DNA from: an uncultured Verrucomicrobiota bacterium
Lineage (GTDB): Bacteria; Verrucomicrobiota; Kiritimatiellia; CAIVKH01
Direction: 5' to 3'
DNA length: 64,000 bases
Assembly: GCA_937873455.1 (NCBI GenBank)
Contig: CALMYG010000043.1
Span: 62,001-126,000, forward strand
Shown: piece by piece, positions 1 through 8,272 of the stretch
Position numbering within the stretch: the first letter of the stretch is position 1
How the letters are laid out: each line of letters starts with the position of its first letter
The notes under the pieces: model-generated
Database searches by the model: none
Told to the model about the DNA's origin: nothing
The model's input: only the letters and a program-made list of their open reading frames with translations
Program-made: the position numbers and the translations under genes

Positions 1-2
1 CA

Positions 3-530
3 CGGACCGTCTACAGGAACCGGGCCCCGAACATTTTCGCCACCCTTTGCCTGATTGCCCTGACCGCGCTGCTCGTCGGCTGCGAACCGATGCTCCCGGA
101 AGACCGCGCCTTCTTCGAGCAACGCGAGCGGGACCGCATCAACCGCGAGCACCTGATGCGGACCGCCAGCGAGGGCGTCCGCGCCCAGGACCTGATCGAC
201 CGTGTCCGGCAACACCCCGCGCCGGAAGGCGAGGGAACCGTGGAGGATTGGCTGGAACGTCAGTCCCAGGCCTTGCGCGGCCAGGTGATGTTTCCCCGCT
301 GGACCACCTCCCGGCGCGGCTCCAACAAACAGGAAATATCTTTTCACTTTGTGCTTATCGACGCACAAAACCACATGCGCCGACTGGCCTACTCCTGGGA
401 TATCGATGTGCTGGACATGACCATCAGCGAACCCCGGTTCGCCCAGTTGGAGGAATCGGTCTCGCCCGACCGCGCGCTCGCCCAGCAACAAGAGCGCCGC
501 GTGCGCGAACACGAAAGTTTTCTCCGATAA
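3..530 (+). CDS. Lipoprotein of unknown function, N-terminus cut by window edge
   Basis: The frame is open from the window edge, so the start lies upstream. The visible N-terminus has arginines, then a hydrophobic stretch ending in LLVGC, a good lipobox, so the mature protein should be lipid-anchored at the Cys encoded at 81-83. After it come charged, helix-prone segments and no family I recognise. The stop TAA overlaps the start of mutY (TAATG), so the two are probably co-transcribed and translationally coupled. Function unknown. Confidence 0.7.
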   Translation, partial: RTVYRNRAPNIFATLCLIALTALLVGCEPMLPEDRAFFEQRERDRINREHLMRTASEGVRAQDLIDRVRQHPAPEGEGTVEDWLERQSQALRGQVMFPRWTTSRRGSNKQEISFHFVLIDAQNHMRRLAYSWDIDVLDMTISEPRFAQLEESVSPDRALAQQQERRVREHESFLR

Positions 531-1666
531 TGCCTGCTCCTACTCCGAAACGCACCGCCATCCGGCGGCCACCCATCCGATCAAGCGACCGCCGCGTGTT
601 CCACGAAGACCTGCTTGCCTGGTTCCAAGCCAATCGACGGGCGTTGCCTTGGCGCAAAAAACGCACGCCCTACCGCGTCTGGATTTCCGAATTGATGCTC
701 CAGCAAACCCGGGCGGACCAGGCCATCCCATACTTCGATCGCTTTATGCGCCGCTTTCCGACCTTAACGTCCCTCGCCGAGGCGCCCCGCCAGGATGTTC
801 TCAAGGCCTGGGAGGGACTCGGCTACTACAGCCGTGCGGTTCGTGCGCACGAAACCGCCAAGCAGGTGCTGCAACGCGGCGGCGACTTCCCTGGCACCTA
901 CGAGGAATTGCTGGCGCTTCCCGGGGTTGGTTCCTACACCGCCGCCGCCATCGCCAGCCTGGCTTACGGTTTGGACCACGCCGTGCTCGACGGCAACGTG
1001 ATCCGGGTGCTTAGCCGGGTGCTCGCGGTGGAAGCGCCCGCCGATAAACCGGCCACCCGGCGGTTGCTGCAGGATGTTCTCGACCGGATCCTCCCGGTCG
1101 GGCGGGCCGCCGACTTCAACGAGGCCATGATGGAACTCGGCGCTTTGGTCTGCACGCCCCGCTCGCCGAAGTGCCCGGCCTGTCCGTTCGCCCCGATCTG
1201 CCGCGCCCGGCGGAACGACCAGCCCGAACGTTTTCCGGTAAAATCCGCGAAACCGTCCATCCCGCATCGCCATGTCGGCGCTGGCGTGATTATTGATGAC
1301 CGGGGGCGCGTCTTGATCGCCCGGCGCAAGGAAGCCTCCATGCTCGGCGGCTTATGGGAATTTCCCGGCGGCGGGGTGGAGGAGGGGGAATCCTTGCCCC
1401 AATGCATCACCCGTGAATTAAAGGAAGAACTCGACCTCGAGGTTCGGGTGGGACCGCACCTCACCACCGTACGCCATACCTTCAGTCATTTTCGCATGGA
1501 CCTGCACGCCTACTGGGTGCGCGTCAACCGGGGAAAACCTAAGGCAATCGGCTGTGACGGCTGGGCCTGGGTGCAACGCGACCGGATCGCCGACTACCCC
1601 TTGCCGCGAGCCGATCAGAAAATCCTCCGCGTTCTCGAAAAGGCCGGAGACTGGCCGGAGTTTTAG
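530..1666 (+). CDS. mutY: A/G-specific adenine DNA glycosylase MutY
   Basis: Removes adenine mispaired with 8-oxoguanine in base-excision repair. The 378-residue product has the helix-hairpin-helix LPGVGSYTA, the catalytic Glu in SELMLQQT (about residue 54), the catalytic Asp in LDGNVIRV (about 154) and a [4Fe-4S] ligand set C-x6-C-x2-C-x5-C (208, 215, 218, 224). The C-terminal third is a Nudix-like 8-oxoG recognition domain with a nearly complete Nudix box, GGVEEGE followed by RELKEELDLE. The start is the ATG overlapping the upstream TAA; the same frame stays open further upstream, but that part overlaps the lipoprotein gene and looks like a shadow reading. Confidence 0.95.
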   Translation: MPAPTPKRTAIRRPPIRSSDRRVFHEDLLAWFQANRRALPWRKKRTPYRVWISELMLQQTRADQAIPYFDRFMRRFPTLTSLAEAPRQDVLKAWEGLGYYSRAVRAHETAKQVLQRGGDFPGTYEELLALPGVGSYTAAAIASLAYGLDHAVLDGNVIRVLSRVLAVEAPADKPATRRLLQDVLDRILPVGRAADFNEAMMELGALVCTPRSPKCPACPFAPICRARRNDQPERFPVKSAKPSIPHRHVGAGVIIDDRGRVLIARRKEASMLGGLWEFPGGGVEEGESLPQCITRELKEELDLEVRVGPHLTTVRHTFSHFRMDLHAYWVRVNRGKPKAIGCDGWAWVQRDRIADYPLPRADQKILRVLEKAGDWPEF

Positions 1667-1852
1667 CGGATTGCGGACGCAACCGTTTGGAATCTTACGG
1701 AAAAAGATGACACACAAAAGCGTGCACGTTGACACGAGTGAACGAGATGAGATGGGCTTAAATCACTTCTTTGTCGCGAGCTTTGTCGTATACTTTGTCG
1801 ACAAAGCTCGCGACAAGGTTTAGGACAACGTTCGGGTTGCGGACGCAGCCCG
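1667..1852. repeat. Paired short hairpin motif flanking the 18-bp palindrome
   Basis: The motif TTGCGGACGCA occurs at about 1673-1683 and again at about 1837-1847. The second copy lies inside an 8-bp hairpin, GGGTTGCG/CGCAGCCC (one G-T pair). The two copies bracket the larger palindrome in the mutY-frr gap. Nothing else codes in this gap. Confidence 0.45.
1771..1816. repeat. Perfect 18-bp inverted repeat between mutY and frr
   Basis: TTGTCGCGAGCTTTGTCG at 1771-1788 is exactly complementary to 1799-1816 with a 10-nt loop. A second palindrome, CTTTGTCGACAAAG (1793-1806), overlaps the right arm, so alternative folds are possible. No T-run follows. It sits between convergent genes, so a bidirectional terminator or a dispersed palindromic element are the main options. 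Confidence 0.75.
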
Positions 1853-1924
1853 CGTTGGGTACGTGCGTCAGTCGGGTCTACCACCAGCCGGGCGCATCAA
1901 CCTTCGCCACGGCTGACCGGAATC

Positions 1925-2488
1925 TCAAACCACCATGATATCTTTTTCCTTGGCCGCGATCAGCGTATCGACTTTGGCGATGTACTGATCGGTCAGCTTC
2001 TGGATTTCCTCGGTGGCCGCGTCGCGGTCGTCTTCAGTAATTTTGCTGTTTTTCTGCAGCGCCTTGATCGCTTCATTGGAATCTCGGCGCACGTTGCGGA
2101 TCGCCACCCGGGCCTCTTCGCTCATCCGCTTACCGACCTTGATCAGCTCCTTGCGGCGCTCTTCGCTCAGTTCCGGGATGGGAATGCGAATGACCCGGCC
2201 GTCATTGATCGGGGTGACGCCGATATTCGCGGCGAGAATGGCCTTGTCGATCGCCGGCAGGGCCGAGGGATCGTAGGCATTGATCACGATCAGGCGGGGT
2301 TCCGGCGTGCTGATCCCGGCGATGTCACGCAAACGGGTCATGGCGCCGTAATATTCCACCGCAATGCCGTCCACCAGGCTCGGGGAAGCCTTGCCGGTGC
2401 GCAGCCCGGAAAGTTCATGGGTCAAGTGCTCCACGCACTTCGTCATCTTGTCTTCGGCTTCCAATAATACGTCGTCGGTCGATTCCAT
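1925..2488 (-). CDS. frr: Ribosome recycling factor
   Basis: Splits post-termination ribosomes together with EF-G. It is 187 residues, the usual family length, with ELSGLRTGKASP near the N-terminus, NAYDPSALPAIDKAI in the middle and RNVRRDSNEAIK in the helical C-terminal part, which carries the conserved arginines needed for 50S binding. The ATG is preceded by a GAGGAGTA ribosome-binding site. It follows pyrH by 21 bp on the same strand, the usual bacterial order; the tsf/rpsB partners are not in the window. Confidence 0.96.
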   Translation of the reverse strand: MESTDDVLLEAEDKMTKCVEHLTHELSGLRTGKASPSLVDGIAVEYYGAMTRLRDIAGISTPEPRLIVINAYDPSALPAIDKAILAANIGVTPINDGRVIRIPIPELSEERRKELIKVGKRMSEEARVAIRNVRRDSNEAIKALQKNSKITEDDRDAATEEIQKLTDQYIAKVDTLIAAKEKDIMVV

Positions 2489-2509
2489 GATCGCGTACTC
2501 CTCGCGCCC

Positions 2510-3265
2510 TTACGCCGTGCGCGCGGGCTTGTTGTCCACCAGCGTGCCGACTTTTTCGCCGAGCACCGCCCGCAGAATTTCGTTTTTCTTGAAAAAGTTG
2601 AACACCAGGATTGGGATGTGGTTTTCCTGGCAGAGGGAAAACGCCGCCGCGTCCATCACCTTGAGCTGGTCGCGCAGCGCCTGCTGGTAGCTGATGTGGT
2701 CAAACCGCCGGGCCTTCGGATTTTTCATCGGGTCGCGGTCGTAAATGCCGTCCACCTTGGTCGCTTTCAGCAACACATCCGCGCCGATTTCGCTCGCCCG
2801 GAGTGCTGCCGCGCTGTCGGTGGTGAAATACGGGTTGCCGGTGCCCGCGCCGATAATGATCACCCGGCCTTTTTCCAGGTGGCGCATCGCCCGACGCCGG
2901 ATGAACGGCTCGGCCACCGCGGCAATATTGATCGCGCTCAACACCCGGGTCATCACCCCCGCGCTTTCCAGCGCCGATTGCAGGGCCAGGCTGTTGATCA
3001 CCGTCGCCAACATGCCCATATAATCGCCAGTCGTACGGTCCACCCCGACGTTTTCGCCGGTCAACCCCCGGAAAATATTGCCGCCGCCGACCACGATGGC
3101 CACCTCGACGCCCAGCGCCCGGACTTGTTTGAGTTGTTGCGCGATCGACGCCAAAACCGCCGGATCCAGGCTCTCCCCGGTATCCTTATTTTGCAGCGCT
3201 TCGCCGCTCAGCTTCAACAGGATGCGACGGAAACGCGGCTTCCGGACTTTTTTCGTAGCGGCCAT
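2510..3265 (-). CDS. pyrH: Uridylate kinase
   Basis: UMP kinase of the amino-acid-kinase fold, making UDP from UMP in pyrimidine synthesis. The 251-residue product shows RILLKLSGEALQ, the nucleotide/UMP-binding VVGGGNIFRG, and GTGNPYFTTDSAAALRA-like ATP-site residues, followed by the KVDGIYDRDP loop. It is the first gene of the pyrH-frr pair and has a good promoter just upstream. Its length is slightly above the typical 235-245 because of a short basic N-terminal extension. Confidence 0.96.
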   Translation of the reverse strand: MAATKKVRKPRFRRILLKLSGEALQNKDTGESLDPAVLASIAQQLKQVRALGVEVAIVVGGGNIFRGLTGENVGVDRTTGDYMGMLATVINSLALQSALESAGVMTRVLSAINIAAVAEPFIRRRAMRHLEKGRVIIIGAGTGNPYFTTDSAAALRASEIGADVLLKATKVDGIYDRDPMKNPKARRFDHISYQQALRDQLKVMDAAAFSLCQENHIPILVFNFFKKNEILRAVLGEKVGTLVDNKPARTA

Positions 3266-3292
3266 GATTTATCCTTCAGGTAAACTCCGCGC

Positions 3293-3321
3293 ATTCTAAT
3301 TGGCTCCCTCCGGGTTGTAAA
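3293..3321 (-). promoter_or_regulatory. Sigma70-like promoter for pyrH-frr
   Basis: Read on the minus strand, TTTACA (3316-3321) and TAGAAT (3293-3298) are separated by exactly 17 bp, about 28 bp upstream of the pyrH ATG. The elements match consensus 5/6 and 5/6. This is prediction from sequence only. Confidence 0.6.
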
Positions 3322-3353
3322 GCCGGGATGGTCAGCATCATCCCATAAACATC

Positions 3354-3472
3354 AATCGTTAACCCGACCTTATCCGGGCTCGCATCACCCCATCGACCCC
3401 AATCGTTAACCCCATCTTATCAGCGCTCGCCCTCACCTCATCAACCCCACTCGTTAACTCAATCGTTAACCC
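3354..3472. repeat. Degenerate 47-48-bp tandem repeat, about 2.5 copies
   Basis: Units begin AATCGTTAACCC at 3354 and 3401; the partial third unit begins ACTCGTTAAC at 3449, and a further AATCGTTAACCC is at 3461. Each full unit continues through TTATC, GCTCGC, CACC and CATC to ACCCC. It occupies the middle of the 487-bp gap between pyrH and the response regulator. No reading frame or hairpin explains it. Confidence 0.7.
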
Positions 3473-3635
3473 TATTCGAACCTCAAACCATCACAAGTAG
3501 TCGGCGGAGCGGCTCAACCACGAAAACACCAGCGCCCACGAATCAAGAAACGCACGGATTGGACCTACGGCGAATTATCGCCTGCGCTGAGGGCGGTTAT
3601 TGTCCGATTAACCTGGTGTTCAGATCGCATTAATC

Positions 3636-3652
3636 TAGGAAACTACTTCCTA
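3636..3652. promoter_or_regulatory. Short inverted repeat upstream of the response-regulator gene
   Basis: TAGGAA and TTCCTA are separated by 5 bp. The site is about 100 bp upstream of the regulator start, in the AT-richer part of the 3266-3752 gap, and could be an operator. I see no convincing -35/-10 pair here. The rest of the gap contains the tandem repeat and a degraded CCACGAA-type dispersed repeat near 3515-3560. Confidence 0.3.
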
Positions 3653-3752
3653 CGTATTGCATAAAATTATCCTATCCGCTTGCGAGCGCTTACATTTCCA
3701 TTGATTGATAATCCGGAATCGCTATCTTTTACGCAGGAGGAAGCGAAAAGGG

Positions 3753-4457
3753 ATGAAGACAGCAACGGGTGCCGAACGGGACGAGGCGTTCGAGATCCTG
3801 CGGGTAGTAATCATCAGCGAACACGGCCTTGCCCGGGCGGGCATTGCCGCAGCGGTGCGGTGTCATGCCGACATGGAAGTCGTAGGCGAGTATGACACCT
3901 GCAAGGCCGCCCTCGCCGCCATCATGAAATCCCCGCCCCACGCCGCGGTCATGGAACTCGCGCCAGGGGGAGGGGACATCCTCGACGCCATCCAGCGCTG
4001 CCACACCGCCTTTCCCGACCTCGCCCACATCGTCATCAGCCAGACCAAGGATGGCGAACTCGCCGAACGCGCCATCAAAGCCGGCGCCAAGGCCTTCATT
4101 TACAAAGGCGTCGGCCCCACCTCCCTTGCCGCCGCCATCCGAGACGCCGTGCGGGGCGAACTCCACATCTGCCGCTGCATCGCCAGCCCCATGCTCCACA
4201 AAACCATCTACGGCAACGGCAAACACAAAACCAAACACCCGGATCTAGCCAAACTCAGCGACCGGGAATTCCAGGTCTTCCAGCTCCTCGGCGCCGGTTG
4301 GGATAATCATAAAATCGCCGAAGCTTTGGGCATTAGCGTGAAGACGTTGAATGTGCACAAGGAGCATTTGAAGGATCGATTGGGCTTTACCACGACCTCG
4401 GGGCTCAAGTCCGCCGCCACTGAATGGCAGGTTCGTGGAGATCTAGCGACGCCTTAG
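3753..4457 (+). CDS. NarL/FixJ-type response regulator with Asp-to-Glu phospho-site
   Basis: A receiver-like domain (about residues 15-135) is followed by a LuxR-type helix-turn-helix (about 165-225: LSDREFQVFQLLGAG, KIAEALGISVKTLNVHKEHL). The position that should hold the phospho-accepting Asp reads AVMELAPG, with Glu at about residue 68, and the acidic pair is reduced to SEH; the conserved Lys in AFIYKG is kept. A Glu there often mimics a phosphorylated state, so the protein may bind DNA without a kinase; that is inference. The start at 3753 is chosen because AGGAGG lies at 3735-3740. No histidine kinase is nearby. It precedes the hydrolase cluster on the same strand. Confidence 0.85.
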   Translation: MKTATGAERDEAFEILRVVIISEHGLARAGIAAAVRCHADMEVVGEYDTCKAALAAIMKSPPHAAVMELAPGGGDILDAIQRCHTAFPDLAHIVISQTKDGELAERAIKAGAKAFIYKGVGPTSLAAAIRDAVRGELHICRCIASPMLHKTIYGNGKHKTKHPDLAKLSDREFQVFQLLGAGWDNHKIAEALGISVKTLNVHKEHLKDRLGFTTTSGLKSAATEWQVRGDLATP

Positions 4458-4535
4458 GCACCAAATAGGAACGCAAAGCCGATACAAGATCCGTCATCGC
4501 CTGTCAGCATGGTGCCCATTCAGGGAGCGTACATC

Positions 4536-5174
4536 ATGGCGAAGAAAAAATTGGCGAAGTCGAATGCGTCGTATACGTGGGTGGATCGTCCGCATCCGAC
4601 GGGCGATAAGATAGCCTATAAGGAAATATCGTGGCCAAAACCGATCCCACCCGGTTTGCCAGAATTTCCCATACCTACACCAACTTTTCCGCCGACCTTG
4701 CCGAATCTCAAGCCTGTTCGCGAGCAGCCCGTCACGAAGTTCGTTACGATTATACCAAAAGTCTTGATTGATCCGATGAGCGGACGGGGTCATGCCATAT
4801 CGGTTGATGGATTTAGAATGATCAACATCTATGTCATCTCCGACCCCGTGAATTCGACTTACGATCGAGCCTTCATGATGGACGTATATTTTGCACCCTA
4901 TGCAACGCAGGGACAATATGGGCCCATCTTTCATGGGCTGACGAGTAACGTTTACAACTTTGACAGTCAGTCATACCCAAGCGGTTTTGAAGCCAAGCAT
5001 TATCGGCTTCGAACGAGTGATCGCGACGTAAACAATCAGCTTCCTCAAGCCGGAGGTTTTGATCTTGCCCACTGCATGCGAGTCCCGGTTATCGGCCCCT
5101 ACGTGCGCGTCATCGCCAGCAACCTTGGTAATGCATCAAGAAGTGTGGAGGTCGTAGCCTACCTGGTATCATAG
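4536..5174 (+). CDS. Uncharacterised protein, first gene of the hydrolase cluster
   Basis: 212 residues, not recognised. The N-terminus is lysine-rich with no signal peptide, followed by a proline-rich stretch (PKPIPPGLPEFPIPTP and on). The C-terminal two thirds look beta-rich (KFVTIIPKVLIDP, INIYVISDPV, YVRVIASNLGNASRSVEVVAYLVS), resembling a compact sandwich or virion/tail-like fold, but this is only an impression. The start at 4536 has GGGAG eight bases upstream. The base composition is lower in GC than the preceding regulator, hinting at acquired DNA. Confidence 0.7.
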   Translation: MAKKKLAKSNASYTWVDRPHPTGDKIAYKEISWPKPIPPGLPEFPIPTPTFPPTLPNLKPVREQPVTKFVTIIPKVLIDPMSGRGHAISVDGFRMINIYVISDPVNSTYDRAFMMDVYFAPYATQGQYGPIFHGLTSNVYNFDSQSYPSGFEAKHYRLRTSDRDVNNQLPQAGGFDLAHCMRVPVIGPYVRVIASNLGNASRSVEVVAYLVS

Positions 5175-5237
5175 TAATAGATTTTTTCCTTAGACGTGTT
5201 TTCAATGGCTGATAATTTGCTTAAATGGCGAGGTGAT

Positions 5238-6176
5238 ATGATCAATTACAACACGTGCCGATTTGTTGTGATGGTTTTGTTGGTTTGCATAGTAAACGGA
5301 GCAAATGCATGGGCGCAAGGAAATGGTCAGGAGGCTCTTGCAAAGGAGATCAAGGAGCTAAAAGAAAACATCACCGGCTTAAAAAAAGAGTTGGCCGGTT
5401 TCAAGTCGCAAGCTGAAACCTTGTCGAAAAATGTGTCCAACATCAACGCCGTCGCTAATACGCTAACCAATGATCTCCGGATCGCGCGGCCCAATCGCAT
5501 TCCCGAAGATATCCGCTTTCTTTCCGATTTTATGAACCACGAGAAAGTTAAGGTTCATAACGGCAGGGTGTACACGATCAAACGTCCTTTGATTAACGCC
5601 CTCGGGACTCTGACCATGATAGACCCCCTGGCCAGCACCCAAACAAATCCCGTGACAATCGATAAAAAGTTAATTGAACTTCGTTTGGCGTCGCAATCGG
5701 GACTGGATACGAATGAACTGGCAACCATTTGCCCCCAAGATCATGTAAAGGCGCTTTACGAGAAGAATAAAATTGAAGACTGGCAGTTTCATCGTCTGCG
5801 GTACGGTATATCCACATTCTATAACGACAAAATAGATGGCATTGGCGCGGGCATCGCGCTGCGCGGTTATCCGGCGTATAGCCGCTATATTGATGGGCGC
5901 TTTCTGGATTTCGATAACGGAATCTGGCGGCGACTTTCCTTTCAAGTCAGCATCGGCGGAATGCTGACCCGAGATGATGCCAAGGCCGACTCAACCGGTC
6001 TGGTCGGTACGGTGGGAGTGGGTTGGGATATCGTACACGGAATCTCGCTCTTCGCCGGGCGCTCCTTTTATGCATATTCCAAGCCGGGTGAAGATGGGAC
6101 AACAACCGATGACGCCACCGTCTATGGTATTACATTGAATGCGGAGTTTTGGCAGACCCTGTTTGGACATAAATAA
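5238..6176 (+). CDS. Secreted coiled-coil protein with barrel-like C-terminus
   Basis: 312 residues. A signal peptide (hydrophobic VVMVLLVCIVNGANAWA, cleavage near AWAQ) is followed by a coiled coil at about residues 30-80 (KEIKELKENITGLKKELAGF) and a C-terminal region of alternating Gly/aromatic strands (GISTFYNDKIDGIGAGIALR, VGTVGVGWDIVHGISLFAGRSF, AEFWQTLFGHK). This suggests an outer-membrane or periplasmic protein. The start at 5238 is preferred because GAGG lies just before it and the signal peptide then begins correctly; ATGs at 5196 and 5205 are in frame. It lies in the same direction as the protease gene 30 bp downstream. Confidence 0.7.
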   Translation: MINYNTCRFVVMVLLVCIVNGANAWAQGNGQEALAKEIKELKENITGLKKELAGFKSQAETLSKNVSNINAVANTLTNDLRIARPNRIPEDIRFLSDFMNHEKVKVHNGRVYTIKRPLINALGTLTMIDPLASTQTNPVTIDKKLIELRLASQSGLDTNELATICPQDHVKALYEKNKIEDWQFHRLRYGISTFYNDKIDGIGAGIALRGYPAYSRYIDGRFLDFDNGIWRRLSFQVSIGGMLTRDDAKADSTGLVGTVGVGWDIVHGISLFAGRSFYAYSKPGEDGTTTDDATVYGITLNAEFWQTLFGHK

Positions 6177-6206
6177 ATGTAAGTAAACCTTTAGGATATC
6201 TAAAAT

Positions 6207-8264
6207 ATGCCCACACGATCCTTAACCATAGCTGGAACATCTCAACGATTAGACGCCCGACCCGACCGTATCGATCTTCGCGATCGGGAATATCAGCCCA
6301 AGCTGGTCAACTTACCACCGCAGTATCCGGACCCAAAAGCAATTGACCGATACCTGCCTAGCTACGCTGATCTGGTTTTGAATCAAGGCAACGAGGGCGC
6401 TTGCACCGGTTTTGGCTTGGCTGCCGTGATCAACTACCTGTTGTTCAAGATGGATATTGATCGGGGAGGAACGGGCGATGAGGCTATTCGGGTCAGTCCG
6501 GCTATGATGTACACGCTTGCTCGCCGGTATGATGAATGGGAGGGCGAGGATTACGACGGATCGAGCTGCCGCGGCGCGATGAAGGGTTGGCATAAGCACG
6601 GCGTTTGCCTCGAAAAGCTATGGCCGTACAAGGCGAATAAGTTTGTTCAACCTGATCCCGATTGGCAATCCGACGCCGCGATGCGACCTCTTGGCGCCTA
6701 TTATCGGGTGGATAAACGTTCCCTTTCCGACATGCAGTCGGCGATTTATGAAACCGGTGCCGTGTATGTTTCGGCCACCGTGCATGCCGGGTGGAATGTG
6801 CCCTCGTCGACCTCGAAACTTCCCGACATTGACTTCCGAAAGTCGGGCAAAGAAACCGGGGGACATGCATTTGCCATCGTGGGCTACGACGAGAAGGGAT
6901 TTATCATCCAGAATTCCTGGGGCGCCGATTGGGGATATCTGGGATTTGCCCGCCTCCTGTATCAGGATTGGGTCAAGAATGGATACGATGCCTGGGTTGC
7001 TGTAATAGGTGTACCCATGCGCTCCGGAAAATCGGCAAGGGTGTACAGATTCTCAGACGCAAATCATGCTGCACCCGCATTGATGACCAGCTCTATGTTG
7101 CATGTCGAAAACGTACCCTCCTCGCATCCCGGGAAATGGGATGATGCCAAGGCGTACGAACATTCGATTGTACTCGGCAACAATGGCCGACCGATTAACC
7201 GCATGATTGATCGCGCCGATGGAGCCGCAGCAGTGATTGAGGTGGCCTATCAGCGCCCCTTGGCGGAATTGAGCGGGAAGCAAAGCCCCAAACTCGTGGT
7301 GTATGCGCATGGAGGCTTGAACAACGAAGAATCCTCGATTACACGAATCGGCGTGCTTGCTCCCTACTTCGCGATGAATGGTATCTATCCGGTTTTCGTG
7401 ACCTGGAAAACTGGGGTCTGGGAAAGTATTTACGGGATGCTGGAGGACGCATTCACCCGCGACGTGGTTCCACCCTCCATGGGGATCAAGAAATACTGGG
7501 ACGCATGGATCGATAAAGCGAAAGAGGCAAAGGATCGCTCGTTGGAACAAGCTGCGCGGTATGTCGGTGTCAAGGCGTTGTGGAGTGAAATGAAAGAGAA
7601 TGCCGCCGGTGGCGCAGCGCCGGAAGGCGGTTTGTCACTGTTGGCCAAGGCATTGGTCAAACTTGACCATGATGTCCCTGGCCTGAAAATCCACCTCGTC
7701 GGTCACTCAGCCGGTTCTATCCTTCATGGGCACCTGCTTCAGGTTATGGGCAAACAAAGCCTCGAGGTGGAGAGTTGCCATCTTTATGCCGCTGCCTGTA
7801 CCGTGAGATTTGCCAACCGGTTCTATGCCGCCGCGATCAAGAAAAAAACGATCGCCAAAGCAAACCTCATCAACTATGTCCTCAGCGACCTCCGTGAGCT
7901 AGGCGACACGGTCGGTCCGTATGGCAAATCGCTACTGTACCTTGTAAGCCGGGCGCTGGAAGCGGACCACAAAACCCCGCTGCTGGGTATGGAGGCCGCT
8001 TGGGATCTGAAGCTGGCTCAGCGTCTGGATGTTTGGAATCGTGACCATCTTGCAGAGCTAAAAGCATGGAGCGACGTGATGGCGAATGGTCCCGTGCTTC
8101 AGATCCTTCAAACCGAACAAGTCAAAATCTGCGAGAAGCCCCGAGAATATATCAAGACCACTCACGGCTCATTTGACAACGATCTCGCCGTGATATCGAA
8201 AACCATTGAGGCAATAAGAGGCTCGAAACCGATTGTCCCGGTGACCTGCCTGAAAGATTTTTAG
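6207..8264 (+). CDS. Papain-like (C1) protease fused to an alpha/beta hydrolase
   Basis: 685 residues, no signal peptide. The N-terminal half carries a full papain-type site: Gln60 and Cys66 in NQGNEGACTGFG, His220 in GGHAFAIVGYD and Asn236 in IQNSWGADWGYLGFARL. The C-terminal half (from about 360) is an alpha/beta hydrolase: YAHGG oxyanion-type turn at about 366-370, the nucleophile elbow VGHSAG with Ser501, and a possible catalytic His near the C-terminus (TTHGSFDND, about 653). Papain-type proteases of this DRIDLRDR...QG..GACTG type are common, but fusion to a GHSAG hydrolase is notable. It is followed 8 bp later by the amidohydrolase, implying one operon. Confidence 0.88.
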   Translation: MPTRSLTIAGTSQRLDARPDRIDLRDREYQPKLVNLPPQYPDPKAIDRYLPSYADLVLNQGNEGACTGFGLAAVINYLLFKMDIDRGGTGDEAIRVSPAMMYTLARRYDEWEGEDYDGSSCRGAMKGWHKHGVCLEKLWPYKANKFVQPDPDWQSDAAMRPLGAYYRVDKRSLSDMQSAIYETGAVYVSATVHAGWNVPSSTSKLPDIDFRKSGKETGGHAFAIVGYDEKGFIIQNSWGADWGYLGFARLLYQDWVKNGYDAWVAVIGVPMRSGKSARVYRFSDANHAAPALMTSSMLHVENVPSSHPGKWDDAKAYEHSIVLGNNGRPINRMIDRADGAAAVIEVAYQRPLAELSGKQSPKLVVYAHGGLNNEESSITRIGVLAPYFAMNGIYPVFVTWKTGVWESIYGMLEDAFTRDVVPPSMGIKKYWDAWIDKAKEAKDRSLEQAARYVGVKALWSEMKENAAGGAAPEGGLSLLAKALVKLDHDVPGLKIHLVGHSAGSILHGHLLQVMGKQSLEVESCHLYAAACTVRFANRFYAAAIKKKTIAKANLINYVLSDLRELGDTVGPYGKSLLYLVSRALEADHKTPLLGMEAAWDLKLAQRLDVWNRDHLAELKAWSDVMANGPVLQILQTEQVKICEKPREYIKTTHGSFDNDLAVISKTIEAIRGSKPIVPVTCLKDF

Positions 8265-8272
8265 GTTCCGCC

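Noticed and set aside
47..529. Extended N-terminus for MutY (an extra 161 codons)
   Set aside because: It overlaps the lipoprotein gene in another frame, is Arg/Pro-rich shadow sequence, and the ATG at 530 gives a normal MutY length with TAATG coupling.
3354..3472. Possible CRISPR array in the repeated region before the regulator
   Set aside because: The units are adjacent tandem copies without unique spacers of constant size, and no cas genes are in the window.
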